DNA from: Pseudopedobacter sp037968815
GTDB taxonomy: Bacteria > Bacteroidota > Bacteroidia > Sphingobacteriales > Sphingobacteriaceae
Assembly: GCA_037968815.1 (NCBI GenBank)
Contig: JBBKWF010000018.1
Span: 1-64,000, forward strand
Direction: 5' to 3'
DNA: 64,000 nucleotides
Shown here: piece after piece, positions 1 through 8,525 of the stretch
How positions within the stretch are numbered: the first letter of the stretch is position 1
How the letters are laid out: every line of letters begins with the position of its first letter
The notes under the pieces: model-generated
Seen by the model: only the letters and a program-made list of their open reading frames with translations
Told to the model about the DNA's origin: nothing
Database searches by the model: none
Program-made: the position numbers and the translations under genes

Positions 1-38
1 CAGCAAAGAAAAATTAAAATCAAAAATTATAAAACAAA

Positions 39-70
39 AAATAGCATCATGGAAATCCACAATGCTATTT
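39..70. terminator. Bidirectional hairpin terminator
   Basis: A 9-bp stem AAATAGCAT / ATGCTATTT with a 14-nt loop has an A-run on its left side and a T-run on its right side. It could stop the TlpA-like gene on the minus strand and any rightward transcript entering the window. It is called from the palindrome alone. Confidence 0.6.
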
Positions 71-124
71 AATTTTTTTATCCTTGTATAACTGTAACGC
101 TATTTCAGGACGAGACAAACTTCT

Positions 125-1240
125 CTATTTTAATATTTCTTTCAATTTTTCCATCAAAGCATCACCTCTTAAATTTTTAGCAATTATTTTACCTTCTGGG
201 TCAATTAAAAAGTTTTTTGGGATAGCGTTTATTCCGTAAGTTCTAGCAATATCTTGAGAGCGGTCTAAAAGATTTGTCCAAACCAAACCATCTTTCTTAA
301 TAGCTTCTGCCCACTTGTTTTCTTTACTATCAATAGATACTCCTAAAACAGTGAAATTTTTATTTTTAAAAGCTTCGTAAGCTTCAACAACATTGGGGTT
401 TTCTTGGCGACAAGGACCGCACCACGAAGCCCAAAAATCTAATAATACGTACTGACCTCTAAAGCTCGATAGTTTTACTTTTATGTTTTCGGGAGTGCTT
501 TCTTCAAAATCAACAGCTTCAACTCCTAAACCAGTTGTTTTGCCCAGTTCTAGTTTTTGCGCTACCGATTGCCCTAAAGGGGTTTCTTTCAGTTTAGTAG
601 ATAAAGCGTTATAAGCTTTTTCTACCTGTGGTACGTTCATGTCTTCGGTAGCTAAATCAGTGTTTAAACTGTATAAACTCACAAAGCTGTTCGGGTTTTT
701 GTTAATAAACTCGGCAATTACTGCTTTTCTGCTTTCTAATAAAGCCAAATAACGTTCTTGAAAGCCTTTTACTACATCTTCTTTTGATTTGTCTTTATCG
801 CTTAAGGCAGTGAACTCTTTGTTTAAAGCCATTAATCCGTCCTCAATTTTTTTAGTGCTATTAGTTAGCGCAGTGTTTTCATCGGCGATCGCCAATCCTT
901 TTATTTTTGAGGTTTTTATAGAATCTTTTGCAGTTAAAGTAGCTTGGCCCGGCTCAATGAAAAAGCGATAAATATCTTTTGGAGTTCCCTTAGTGTTTAA
1001 ATCGTTACCGGTATGGTCCAATAATAAAATGGCTAAAGCAGGCGAGCTTAAGTCAATGTTAAATTCAAACTTACCACTTACAGTTTTTATAGAGTCTAGT
1101 TTTTCGTTTCTGCCATCAATGTGTATTAGATAAACAGTTTTATCAGTTTTAAGGTTTTTTATATCGCCTTTAAGACTAAACTTATCTTGCGCTTTGGTTA
1201 AAAAAGGAATTAACAATAACGCAAATAATAATTTTCTCAT
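125..1240 (-). CDS. TlpA-family thiol-disulfide oxidoreductase with N-terminal DUF4369-like domain
   Basis: Exported thioredoxin-fold protein of about 371 residues. A signal peptide (residues 1-18, ending TKAQ) precedes a beta-rich N-terminal domain of the DUF4369 type, a helical middle part and a C-terminal TlpA/AhpC-like domain with the redox motif WCGPC near residue 273. In Bacteroidota such proteins reduce or isomerise disulfides of envelope proteins; the substrate cannot be told from sequence. The longest frame begins with a TTG at 1243, but the ATG at 1240 immediately after it gives the better start. It lies 19 bp downstream of the ureohydrolase-like gene on the same strand, so the two may be co-transcribed. 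The family is secure; the specific role is not. Confidence 0.9.
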   Translation of the reverse strand: MRKLLFALLLIPFLTKAQDKFSLKGDIKNLKTDKTVYLIHIDGRNEKLDSIKTVSGKFEFNIDLSSPALAILLLDHTGNDLNTKGTPKDIYRFFIEPGQATLTAKDSIKTSKIKGLAIADENTALTNSTKKIEDGLMALNKEFTALSDKDKSKEDVVKGFQERYLALLESRKAVIAEFINKNPNSFVSLYSLNTDLATEDMNVPQVEKAYNALSTKLKETPLGQSVAQKLELGKTTGLGVEAVDFEESTPENIKVKLSSFRGQYVLLDFWASWCGPCRQENPNVVEAYEAFKNKNFTVLGVSIDSKENKWAEAIKKDGLVWTNLLDRSQDIARTYGINAIPKNFLIDPEGKIIAKNLRGDALMEKLKEILK

Positions 1241-1259
1241 CAATTTTTCTCTTTAGTTT

Positions 1260-2441
1260 TTAATTTAATTTTTGATAGGTGCGCCACCATAAATCGGGCA
1301 TTTCACCGGTGATTGCCAACTGATAATCGTCGTAAAGGCAAGGCACCATATGGTAACGTTCATTTTTGGATCCCATTGTAGGGTAGGGCACTTGCATCCA
1401 CCATCTATCTGTTTTTTTACTTTTCACAAATATTAATTCGTGGGCATCTTCTTGTAAACTAGTCTTGTAAATCACATAATCGCTTTTTGGCTTTAACGGG
1501 AAGTCTTTTTTACGATTATAAAATCCGTCAAAAAAGCACCAAATCATTTGTGCAACTAGCATGGCGGTTTGGCCATTTTGGTCATAAGCAGGGTTTAACT
1601 CGTAAAAACCAATAGACGTTAATTTGTCACTATAACCCGCATAACGAGCTAACTGACAAGCTTCTTCGCCATAAAAACCATTTGGTCCGGCGTTTCCATT
1701 TGCCATTGCGTCTGATGCTCTGATGCTTGAAATATCGAAACTCAACATATCCGCATTTCTAATTACTGGCTCGGCAATATGCGTTGCACCACTAATTTCG
1801 CCCAAACGTTGCGCATCAAAAAACAGCTTATCCATTACCCGTAAACTATCCTGATTAACATAATAAGTTTGGTAGCCTAAATTGCTAAAATTGAAAAGGT
1901 AATTGGGTTGGTGTAAAAATATTTTGTTAAGGTATGATATAGAGTTGGTTACAATGGTGTCTTCGGCAGACTCATCTAAATCAAAATGAGAATCAATCAC
2001 CACTAAATCTACTTTTTGCTCCAGCTCTTCATAAGCCATGTATTGGGCGTAAGTTAAATCCTGACTGCCACCTAAAATCACCGGACAGATGTCCATTTTT
2101 ATCAACTCAGCAACCACCATTTTAATGGCAATATAAGTGTCAGATATTTTTTCGCCTGGTTTAATGTTCCCTAAATCCACAATTCTAGATTGGAAACTTC
2201 CTTCGTTTAAAGTGTATAGTTTTTCGCGGATATAATCTGGAGCTAAAGCGCAACCTTGGTTATTTACTGCTCCTCTATCGTCCATTACGCCAATTAAAGC
2301 TATATTATATCCACCCTCTTCTAAATCGGGGAAGTTTTCTTCGTGGAGTGCAATTTTTGAACCTAACTGGCTATTGTAATAGCCGTCTTTAGGAGCAATT
2401 TTTGAAATGTTTATAGGAGAAAAGAAATCGGCTAATGACAT
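1260..2441 (-). CDS. Arginase/formimidoylglutamase-family (ureohydrolase) protein with altered metal ligands
   Basis: A 393-residue cytoplasmic ureohydrolase-fold protein. Family members use two Mn ions bound by GGxH, DxHxD and SFDxD motifs to hydrolyse a guanidino or formimino group. Here the equivalents are GGSQD (about residues 122-126, Gln where His is usual), DSHFDLD (about 149-155, all three ligands kept) and SFDISS (about 233-238, Ser where the second Asp is usual). Two of the six classical ligands are therefore replaced, so activity as arginase or formimidoylglutamase is doubtful even though databases usually give such proteins that name. No histidine- or arginine-degradation genes lie beside it. 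The start is the ATG at 2441. The fold is confident; the function is open. Confidence 0.8.
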   Translation of the reverse strand: MSLADFFSPINISKIAPKDGYYNSQLGSKIALHEENFPDLEEGGYNIALIGVMDDRGAVNNQGCALAPDYIREKLYTLNEGSFQSRIVDLGNIKPGEKISDTYIAIKMVVAELIKMDICPVILGGSQDLTYAQYMAYEELEQKVDLVVIDSHFDLDESAEDTIVTNSISYLNKIFLHQPNYLFNFSNLGYQTYYVNQDSLRVMDKLFFDAQRLGEISGATHIAEPVIRNADMLSFDISSIRASDAMANGNAGPNGFYGEEACQLARYAGYSDKLTSIGFYELNPAYDQNGQTAMLVAQMIWCFFDGFYNRKKDFPLKPKSDYVIYKTSLQEDAHELIFVKSKKTDRWWMQVPYPTMGSKNERYHMVPCLYDDYQLAITGEMPDLWWRTYQKLN

Positions 2442-2845
2442 ATTTTATTTGAATGTTACCAAATATCTATTTTTTAAATTAATTAGGGTAATTTTTCTGT
2501 GGATGTTTTGATTCTAGAGGTATTTTGCGAGTTTTTTTTGTGCTGTGAACGTTTTTTCTAATCGGTTCAATCAGGCCCAAGCACTGACTTTAATGGCGTT
2601 TGAGTTCGCCCTTATAATTTGCGGAAGTGTTGAGAAAAGTTAAACCACTGCCACTTATAGAAAATTCCGCAGGCTGGAGTTTTTTGAATAATTTTTTGCG
2701 GAAAAAAAGTATTTGCCACTGCCCGGCATGAGGGCAAGTAAGCCTGTGAGTGACGGCCTAATCGCCACTAAGAAAAACACTTCAGATTGTTTTGTTATGG
2801 GGTCATATTGAAAATGAGTGTTAAATATTTATAACTTTGTTTCAA
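2442..2845. other. Intergenic region with two small hairpins, divergent promoters
   Basis: About 400 bases without a gene between divergent genes. It holds an inverted repeat TTCCGCA / TGCGGAA (2665-2671 and 2697-2703), a shorter one TGCCC / GGGCA (2720-2724 and 2732-2736), and at its right edge the promoter of the reductase gene. No RNA gene or conserved leader was recognised. Confidence 0.5.
2832..2839 (+). promoter_or_regulatory. Promoter -7 element TAACTTTG just before the start codon
   Basis: Exact match to the Bacteroidota -7 consensus TAnnTTTG, with a TTG 21 bp upstream of it. It ends 6 nt before the ATG at 2846, so the transcript would have almost no 5' leader. Confidence 0.6.
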
Positions 2846-3820
2846 ATGATTTTAGTTACAGGAGCGACAGGTTTTTTAGGTGCCGAATTGGTTTTTCAGT
2901 TGTTAAAAACTGAAGAAAAAGTTCGTTGTATTAGACGTGTAAACTCGGTTACCCCAGAAAAACTAATTCCCTTTACACATAAAATTGAATGGTTTACCTC
3001 CGATATTTTAGATTTTTCTGATTTAGAAAATGCTTTTGAAGGTATTACGCAAGTTTATCATTGTGCGGCTCTAGTTTCTTTTGATGAGAGCTTAAAAGCT
3101 AAAATGTTGCAAGTAAACGCCGAAGGAACTAGTAACGTGGTTAATTTATGCATACAATTTGGTGTAGAAAAATTAGTTTATGTAAGTTCTATTGCCACTT
3201 TGGGCAATGCTAAGCCAAACGGATTTACTGATGAAACTTGTTTTTGGGAAGGTTTTGAAGTTAAAGATGCTTATGCGGTTTCAAAATATAGGGCAGAAAT
3301 GGAGATTTGGCGCGGTATTAACGAAGGTTTAAATGCAGTAATTGTAAACCCATCAGTGATTATTGGGGCTGATGCTGGCGCAACTGGAAGTGGGGCAATT
3401 TTTGAGAATGTTAAAAACGGAATGGGTTATTATACCCGTGGCGCTACAGGTTTTGTTGACGTACAAGACGTAGCCACTTGCATGATTTTATTAATGGAAA
3501 GCCCTACAGTGCAGGAAAGGTTCATCATCAATGCTGAAAATAAATCTTACCAAAGCCTATTTGAACAAACGGCTAAAGAGTTTGGAATTGCTGAACCAAA
3601 CAAGGTAGCAAAACCTTGGATGTTGAGTTTGGCGTGGAGAATAATAACCGTTAAAAACTATTTGTTGGGCAAAAAAGGAGGTATTAATAAAACAATTGCC
3701 AAAACCGCAGATAAGGTAAGTAAGTACAATAATGAGAAGATAAAATCACTCCTGAATTATCAATTTATTCCTTTAAAACAGAGCATTACCAAAGTTGTAA
3801 ATGGTTTAAAATCGGTCTAA
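2846..3820 (+). CDS. NAD(P)-dependent epimerase/dehydratase-family (extended SDR) protein
   Basis: Cytoplasmic Rossmann-fold oxidoreductase of 324 residues. The N-terminus carries the extended-SDR nucleotide motif TGATGFLG, followed by the catalytic pair YAVSK about halfway, with an upstream Ser in VSSIATLG. Overall it resembles dihydroflavonol reductase / 3-beta-hydroxysteroid dehydrogenase-like members, which act on nucleotide sugars, steroids or lipids; the substrate is not predictable here. A longer reading from a TTG at 2837 would overlap the promoter element, so the ATG at 2846, placing the Rossmann motif at the N-terminus, is preferred. serB follows 63 bp downstream in the same direction. 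Confidence 0.88.
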   Translation: MILVTGATGFLGAELVFQLLKTEEKVRCIRRVNSVTPEKLIPFTHKIEWFTSDILDFSDLENAFEGITQVYHCAALVSFDESLKAKMLQVNAEGTSNVVNLCIQFGVEKLVYVSSIATLGNAKPNGFTDETCFWEGFEVKDAYAVSKYRAEMEIWRGINEGLNAVIVNPSVIIGADAGATGSGAIFENVKNGMGYYTRGATGFVDVQDVATCMILLMESPTVQERFIINAENKSYQSLFEQTAKEFGIAEPNKVAKPWMLSLAWRIITVKNYLLGKKGGINKTIAKTADKVSKYNNEKIKSLLNYQFIPLKQSITKVVNGLKSV

Positions 3821-3883
3821 AAATCAAAAAATTTAGCTTTTTAGAAATGATTTTTGCACTTTCGCAGTCTAAAAACTATTGCT

Positions 3884-5173
3884 TTGAAACCATATTTTAT
3901 TATAGATTTTGATAGTACTTTTACTCAAGTAGAAGCGCTAGACGAGTTAGCCCGCATATCTTTAAAAAATCACCCAGCCAGAGAAGAAATTTATCAGCAG
4001 ATTGAAGATTTAACTAATCTTTCAATGGAAGGTAAGCTTTCTTTTACTGAAAGTTTAGCTACAAGAGTGAAATTACTGAATGCAAATAAAGGTCATTTAG
4101 AATTGCTGGTAAAGCATTTAAAAAAGAAAGTTTCTTCCTCTTTTCATCGTAATAAAGAATTTTTTAAAAAACACGCTGATCAAGTTTTGATTGTTTCTGG
4201 TGGTTTTAAAGAATTTATTACCCCGGTTGTAAAACAGTACCATATTAAAAAGTCTAATATTTACGCCAACACTTTTGTGTTTGATGTAGATGGAAACATA
4301 ATTGGATATGATACTGAAAACCCGCTTTCGCAAGAGAACGGAAAAGTAAAACTATTGAAGCAAATGCCATTAGAAGGTGATATTTATGGTATTGGCGATG
4401 GTCATTCGGATTTTCAGTTAAAAGAATCTGGTATGATTAAGAAGTTTTTCGCTTATACAGAGAATATTAACCGTAAAACTGTTGCAGAAAAAGCAGATCA
4501 CGTTGCGCCTAGTTTCGATGAGTTTTTATATGTGAGCAACCTGCCTCAAACTATATCTTACCCAAAAAATAGAATTCTTTGTTTGTTAGTTGGTGATGTG
4601 CCACAAGAAAGTATCGACTATCTTAAAAAAGATGGTTTTTCTATCCGTCATAAATCCACGTTCGAAGAAAAGTATGTGAAAGACGTTGGTATGTTAATGT
4701 TAGGCGATGGTGAAACTATTTCTGACGAAACTTTGAGTAAAGCGGTTAAGCTTAAAACTTTGGGTTATTTAGGTAACGCAAAAGATAAAATCAACTTAGA
4801 GATTTGTACCGAGATGGGAATGGTAGTTTTTGATAGTGCAAAAACTCCAAATAATAAAACCTTGATTGCCAAACGTATGGCAGATTTTATCAATACCGGA
4901 ACAACATTTAGAAGCACTAACTTCCCTAATTTGCAGTTGCCTAAAATTACGGGTTCGTATCGTTTAATCCATATCCACAAAAATGTTCCGGGTATTATGG
5001 CTAAAATCACTAAGGTTTTAGCTAAGCATGAGATTAATATTTTAGGTCAGTTTTTAATGACTAACGAGCAAATTGGTTATGTAATTACTGATACTAACAC
5101 TAGTTACGATAAAGCACTTTTAAAAGAGTTGCGTAAGATTGAAAATACAATAAAGTTTAGAGTGTTGTATTAA
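3884..5173 (+). CDS. serB: Phosphoserine phosphatase SerB fused to a dehydrogenase-like segment and a C-terminal ACT domain
   Basis: About 429 residues, roughly twice a simple SerB. Residues 1-215 form a HAD-IB phosphatase: motif I DFDST near the N-terminus, motif II VSGGF, motif III GDGHSD near residue 172. This domain hydrolyses O-phosphoserine to serine. The middle part (about 225-355) recalls a worn 2-hydroxyacid-dehydrogenase (SerA-like) domain, and the last about 75 residues are an ACT domain (VPGIMAKITKVLAKHEINI), the module that senses serine in SerA. This suggests feedback control of the final step of serine synthesis. The open frame extends to a TTG at 3854, but the start is put at TTG 3884, directly before KPYFIIDFDST; no ATG fits. 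A strong terminator follows at 5238. Confidence 0.85.
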   Translation: MKPYFIIDFDSTFTQVEALDELARISLKNHPAREEIYQQIEDLTNLSMEGKLSFTESLATRVKLLNANKGHLELLVKHLKKKVSSSFHRNKEFFKKHADQVLIVSGGFKEFITPVVKQYHIKKSNIYANTFVFDVDGNIIGYDTENPLSQENGKVKLLKQMPLEGDIYGIGDGHSDFQLKESGMIKKFFAYTENINRKTVAEKADHVAPSFDEFLYVSNLPQTISYPKNRILCLLVGDVPQESIDYLKKDGFSIRHKSTFEEKYVKDVGMLMLGDGETISDETLSKAVKLKTLGYLGNAKDKINLEICTEMGMVVFDSAKTPNNKTLIAKRMADFINTGTTFRSTNFPNLQLPKITGSYRLIHIHKNVPGIMAKITKVLAKHEINILGQFLMTNEQIGYVITDTNTSYDKALLKELRKIENTIKFRVLY

Positions 5174-5237
5174 CCTGTTTTATTAAGGTTCATTCTTTAT
5201 TAATCTTTTATAGAAAGATAACGTTTATCAAAAAGTA

Positions 5238-5270
5238 CAAGCCCATAGTTTTTTAAAACTTATGGGCTTG
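5238..5270 (+). terminator. Hairpin terminator after serB
   Basis: A perfect 10-bp stem CAAGCCCATA / TATGGGCTTG, extended inward by T/A pairs, lies about 65 bp after the serB stop and before the miaE promoter. The T-rich tail is weak, so its strength is uncertain. Confidence 0.7.
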
Positions 5271-5343
5271 CTTAATTATTGATATTACATCCACAAAAAC
5301 CTCAGAATATGCTAGGCATTAGCCAAGCTCCAAACAAATTCGT

Positions 5344-5351
5344 TACTTTTG
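5344..5351 (+). promoter_or_regulatory. Promoter -7 element TACTTTTG, 4 nt before miaE ATG
   Basis: Exact TAnnTTTG match separated by only four bases (TACC) from the ATG at 5356, predicting a leaderless miaE mRNA. No clear -33 TTG stands at the usual distance. Confidence 0.55.
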
Positions 5352-5355
5352 TACC

Positions 5356-5964
5356 ATGAGCGAAAAAACCATGTTTAAGCTACAGTTGCCCACAGACCCA
5401 TATTGGGTTAAAAATGTTGTGGAAAGCAATATCGAAGAGTTATTAACTGATCATGCTTATTGCGAACAGAAAGCTGCGACAAATGCCATTACTTTAATTA
5501 TACAGAATCCTCAAATTCCAGAGTTAGTATCAGAAATGGCGGAATTGGTAAAAGAGGAAATGGATCATTTTAAACGTGTTCATGATATTATTGTAAAGCG
5601 TGGTTATAGTTTAGGATTAGAGCGTAAGGATAATTATGTAAACGAGCTCATTAAGTTTTTAAAACGTGGTGGTGGCGAAGCAAAACGTACCGAAAGTATG
5701 GTAGATCGATTATTGCTTGCCGCAATGATTGAGGCTCGTAGTTGTGAACGGTTCAAAACTCTTTCCGAACATGTTGACGATAAGGAGCTCTCAGAGTTTT
5801 ACTACGAATTGATGATTTCTGAAGCTAATCACTATACGTTATTTATAGGTTTAGCTCGTAAGTACGGCATTGGAATAGACGTTGAAAAACGTTGGGAAGA
5901 ATGGTTAGCTTATGAAGGAGAAGTGATTAAACGTTACGGAAAAGCAGAAACCATACATGGGTAA
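5356..5964 (+). CDS. miaE: tRNA-(ms2io6A)-hydroxylase MiaE
   Basis: A 202-residue ferritin-like diiron monooxygenase that hydroxylates the isopentenyl group of ms2i6A37 in tRNAs reading U-starting codons. The four-helix bundle shows the paired metal-binding pattern: EEMDH in the second helix, EARSCERFK in the third and SEANH in the fourth. Its length is typical. The gene overlaps the following small gene by 8 bp. Its internal part from 5569 onward exists a second time, as a broken copy, at 24891-25028. Confidence 0.93.
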   Translation: MSEKTMFKLQLPTDPYWVKNVVESNIEELLTDHAYCEQKAATNAITLIIQNPQIPELVSEMAELVKEEMDHFKRVHDIIVKRGYSLGLERKDNYVNELIKFLKRGGGEAKRTESMVDRLLLAAMIEARSCERFKTLSEHVDDKELSEFYYELMISEANHYTLFIGLARKYGIGIDVEKRWEEWLAYEGEVIKRYGKAETIHG

Positions 5965-6158
5965 TTTCCCTGAAAGGAAAAGCTCTAATAAGAAAAATAG
6001 CTTCTTCTATTTTGATGCGGAAAACGAAAATCTATGGGTTGCCAAAGCTGGTTCTTGGTTTGGTAAATCATTGAATTTTGCAAACCCACTTGCTTATATC
6101 GTGGTGATATTGGTGATCTTATTTTTTGTTTTGTTGACGAGGTTGGTTTAAAAAATCG
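5569..6158 (+). repeat. Left copy of the direct repeat that brackets the nutrient island
   Basis: Bases 5569-5706 (inside miaE) match 24891-25028 at 133 of 138 positions without gaps. Bases 6119-6158 (end of the small membrane-protein gene and the next few bases) match 25028-25067 at 40 of 40. The right copy lacks the roughly 412 bp between these parts. The left copy is intact and coding. Confidence 0.95.
5957..6151 (+). CDS. Small single-pass membrane protein
   Basis: A 64-residue protein, family not recognised. A hydrophilic, Lys/Asn-rich N-terminal half of about 40 residues is followed by one hydrophobic helix (AYIVVILVILFFVLL) at the C-terminus, so it is probably a tail-anchored inner-membrane protein. 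Its ATG overlaps the end of miaE by 8 bp, implying translational coupling. Its last bases are repeated exactly at 25028-25067. It is judged real because of the coupling and the clean membrane segment. Confidence 0.65.
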   Translation: MGNFPERKSSNKKNSFFYFDAENENLWVAKAGSWFGKSLNFANPLAYIVVILVILFFVLLTRLV

Positions 6159-6271
6159 CAAATAAGAGCTTAATTGAGTATAGTAAGTTTGCGAGAGAAC
6201 TTTTTTAGGTGTAAGTGAATTATATTTTGGCTGTTTAAAAGACAGTTAATTCTTTCCTTTTTATATAGAAG

Positions 6272-7294
6272 ATGAGTGTAACAATAAAAACAATCTCTCA
6301 AAATACCGGAGTTTCTTTAACTACAGTTTCAAGAGTTCTTAATGGAGTCGCTGAGAAGTATCGAATAAGCGCTACAACAGAAGCTAAAGTTTTAGAGGCG
6401 GCCGAACGCTTAGGCTACACACCTAATCAAAACGCCGTAAACTTGAGATTAAAAAGGAGCTTCGCAATAGGTCTGGTTATACCTAGTTTAGCAAACCCAT
6501 TTTTTTCAACCATCGCTAGCATTGTTAATCAAGCGTTACATACCAAAGGGTATTCGGTTTTAGTAACAGACTGTAATGAAGAGGAAAATACAGAAATTGA
6601 TTCTGTTAAAAGTCTTGCTGCTCGTAATATAGATGGGATGATAGTTATACCTTCTGGAGAAGGTAAAGAGCATTTAGAATTATTATACAAGCAGAAAATA
6701 CCAGTTGTTTTTATTGATAGGTACTTTAAAGAACTGCCCTTTTCTTATATTTCTACAGATCATTATGCGGGAGCAAATAAAATGGTCAATTATTTAATTG
6801 AATGCGGGCATCAGAAAATTGCTTGTATTCAAGGTTCTCATCATGTGCTTTCAAATAGGGAGCGTGTTAGAGGGTATAAAGAAGCAATGGCTACCAATAA
6901 TTTAGCTGAGTTTTATATCGGTGGAAATAGCTTTACTTCTGAAGACGGCTATTTGGAGACAAAACTTTTGATGCAGAGAGACGAAAAGCCAACCGCAATA
7001 TTAGCATTAAGTGATACTATACTTTTAGGTTGCCTAAAAGCACTTAAAGAAGATGGTTTCAATGTTCCTAATGATATATCTGTTGGTACTTTTGATAACT
7101 CGGTTTATCTAGATTTTCTTGCCTGCCCTATAACTAGTATTTCGCAACCAATTGCAGAGATAGCCCAAATAGCTATTAGGTTATTGTTAGATAAGATAGA
7201 ACTTAAATTAAACAATCCTGAAGCTATCCCAGAGCAAAAGAAGATATTACTAATCCCTTCAATCATCCATAGAGAATCTGTAAAGAAGCAATAA
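6272..7294 (+). CDS. LacI-family transcriptional regulator of the ribose/nucleoside island
   Basis: A 340-residue regulator. The N-terminus is a LacI helix-turn-helix (TIKTISQNTGVSLTTVSRV, then the hinge region to about residue 60), followed by a periplasmic-binding-protein-like sugar-binding domain to the end, as in RbsR or PurR. It is the first gene of the island and points toward the ribokinase operon 271 bp downstream. An inverted repeat ACGTTG-N3-CAACGT at 7528-7542, overlapping the predicted start of transcription, is the likely operator. The effector is inferred to be ribose or a nucleoside product. The rus locus of Bacteroides uses a different type of regulator. The family call is certain. 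Confidence 0.93.
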   Translation: MSVTIKTISQNTGVSLTTVSRVLNGVAEKYRISATTEAKVLEAAERLGYTPNQNAVNLRLKRSFAIGLVIPSLANPFFSTIASIVNQALHTKGYSVLVTDCNEEENTEIDSVKSLAARNIDGMIVIPSGEGKEHLELLYKQKIPVVFIDRYFKELPFSYISTDHYAGANKMVNYLIECGHQKIACIQGSHHVLSNRERVRGYKEAMATNNLAEFYIGGNSFTSEDGYLETKLLMQRDEKPTAILALSDTILLGCLKALKEDGFNVPNDISVGTFDNSVYLDFLACPITSISQPIAEIAQIAIRLLLDKIELKLNNPEAIPEQKKILLIPSIIHRESVKKQ

Positions 7295-7492
7295 ACAATT
7301 TCAACTTAATTCATACTTTTCTGATTTATTGAACAATCGTTAATTCATTTAAGATGACTCCTAATTGAATTTTCGTGTCAGGATTTTAGCTGAAAATTTT
7401 CACTTTTTTGCCACATAACATCTTCTCAGGCCTTGTTTATACTCACTTCTGTTACTATATTTTCTTAATAATTAAAAAAAAATCGACTTTTT

Positions 7493-7523
7493 TTTGGGTT
7501 TTTATAAAATATATCTAACTTGC
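7493..7523 (+). promoter_or_regulatory. Promoter of the ribose/nucleoside operon
   Basis: TTTG at 7493-7496 and TAACTTGC at 7516-7523 are separated by exactly 19 bp, the classic Bacteroidota spacing; the -7 element matches TAnnTTTG in six of eight places. Transcription would start at about 7527-7530, giving a leader of some 37-40 nt. Confidence 0.6.
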
Positions 7524-7527
7524 ACAA

Positions 7528-7542
7528 ACGTTGTCGCAACGT
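7528..7542. promoter_or_regulatory. Candidate LacI-family operator
   Basis: Inverted repeat ACGTTG-TCG-CAACGT (6-bp arms, 3-bp centre) sits just after the -7 element, over the predicted transcription start. This is the position expected for a repressor site of the upstream LacI regulator. It is the only clear palindrome in this gap. Confidence 0.6.
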
Positions 7543-7566
7543 ATTAACCAATTATATTAAACTAAA

Positions 7567-8517
7567 ATGACAAAACCTTCTATTGTAGTGGTTGGAAGTT
7601 CCAATACAGATATGGTCGTAAAAACGAATCGCTTTCCTAATCCGGGAGAAACTGTGTTGGGAGGAGATTTTTTTATGAATCCTGGTGGTAAAGGTGCAAA
7701 CCAGGCTGTGGCGGCTGCCCGTCTTGGCGGAAATGTAGTCTTTATCTGTAAAATAGGCGATGATCTATTCGGCAGTCAATCCTCAAAATTATTTAAGAAA
7801 GAAGGGATAGACATTAGTCATATCCTTTCCGATAAAGAAAAACCTTCTGGGGTAGCTCTTATTACAGTTGATTCTTCAGCGGAGAATGCTATTGTTGTGG
7901 CTCCTGGTGCAAATGGGAGTCTAATTCCAGAAGACTTAGTGCAAATGTCCGATGTAATTGTGTCGGCTAAATTTGTACTCGTTCAATTGGAAATACCAAT
8001 AAACACTGTTAGTTATGTTGCAAAATTAGCTTCGGAAAACGGTGTTAAAGTAGTTGTTAACCCAGCTCCAGCTCATCCTCTTCCAGAAGAGCTTTATCGC
8101 CACATCTCTATAATTACGCCTAATGAAAAGGAAGCTGAGATGCTTTCGGGTGTGCCGGTGAATAGTTTAGAAAGCGCAAGAGAAGCTGCAAAAATAATTC
8201 AAGCTAAAGGGGCTGAGATTGTTGTAGTGACGATTGGCTCTAAAGGAGCACTTATTTTAAGTGGCTCAGACTTTACACACATAAAGGCGCCATTGGTTGA
8301 TGCGGTAGATACTACTGCAGCGGGAGATGTTTTTAACGGTGCCCTAGTAGTTGCGCTTTCTGAAGGTGAAGATATTATCAGTGCTGTTGAGTTTGCGTGT
8401 AAATCATCTGCTATTTCTGTTACAAAACTTGGTGCTCAAGCTTCAGCTCCTTTAAGGAATGAAGTTTTAGATTTTGAATTCAAATATCAAAGCAATTTCG
8501 CGAAAACTCTAAACTAG
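7567..8517 (+). CDS. rbsK: Ribokinase
   Basis: A 316-residue PfkB-family sugar kinase that phosphorylates D-ribose to ribose 5-phosphate, feeding the pentose phosphate pathway. The N-terminal PfkB signature GGKGANQAVAAARLGG lies at about residues 39-54; the C-terminal signature DTTAAGDVFNG at about 248 has Ala for the first Gly of the usual DTxGAGD, with the catalytic Asp kept. Length is normal. It is the first gene after the island promoter, and the permease follows after 8 bp, so both are in one operon. With the permease and nucleoside hydrolase it corresponds to rusK of the Bacteroides ribose system. Confidence 0.93.
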   Translation: MTKPSIVVVGSSNTDMVVKTNRFPNPGETVLGGDFFMNPGGKGANQAVAAARLGGNVVFICKIGDDLFGSQSSKLFKKEGIDISHILSDKEKPSGVALITVDSSAENAIVVAPGANGSLIPEDLVQMSDVIVSAKFVLVQLEIPINTVSYVAKLASENGVKVVVNPAPAHPLPEELYRHISIITPNEKEAEMLSGVPVNSLESAREAAKIIQAKGAEIVVVTIGSKGALILSGSDFTHIKAPLVDAVDTTAAGDVFNGALVVALSEGEDIISAVEFACKSSAISVTKLGAQASAPLRNEVLDFEFKYQSNFAKTLN

Positions 8518-8525
8518 ATATAGAT

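Larger units (their letters stand above)
7295..7566. other. Regulatory intergenic region before the ribokinase operon
   Basis: 272 bases between the LacI gene and the ribokinase gene. The distal half is plain AT-rich sequence. The proximal half holds the promoter and operator listed separately. No hairpin with a T-run was seen after the LacI gene, so read-through from it is possible. Confidence 0.6.
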
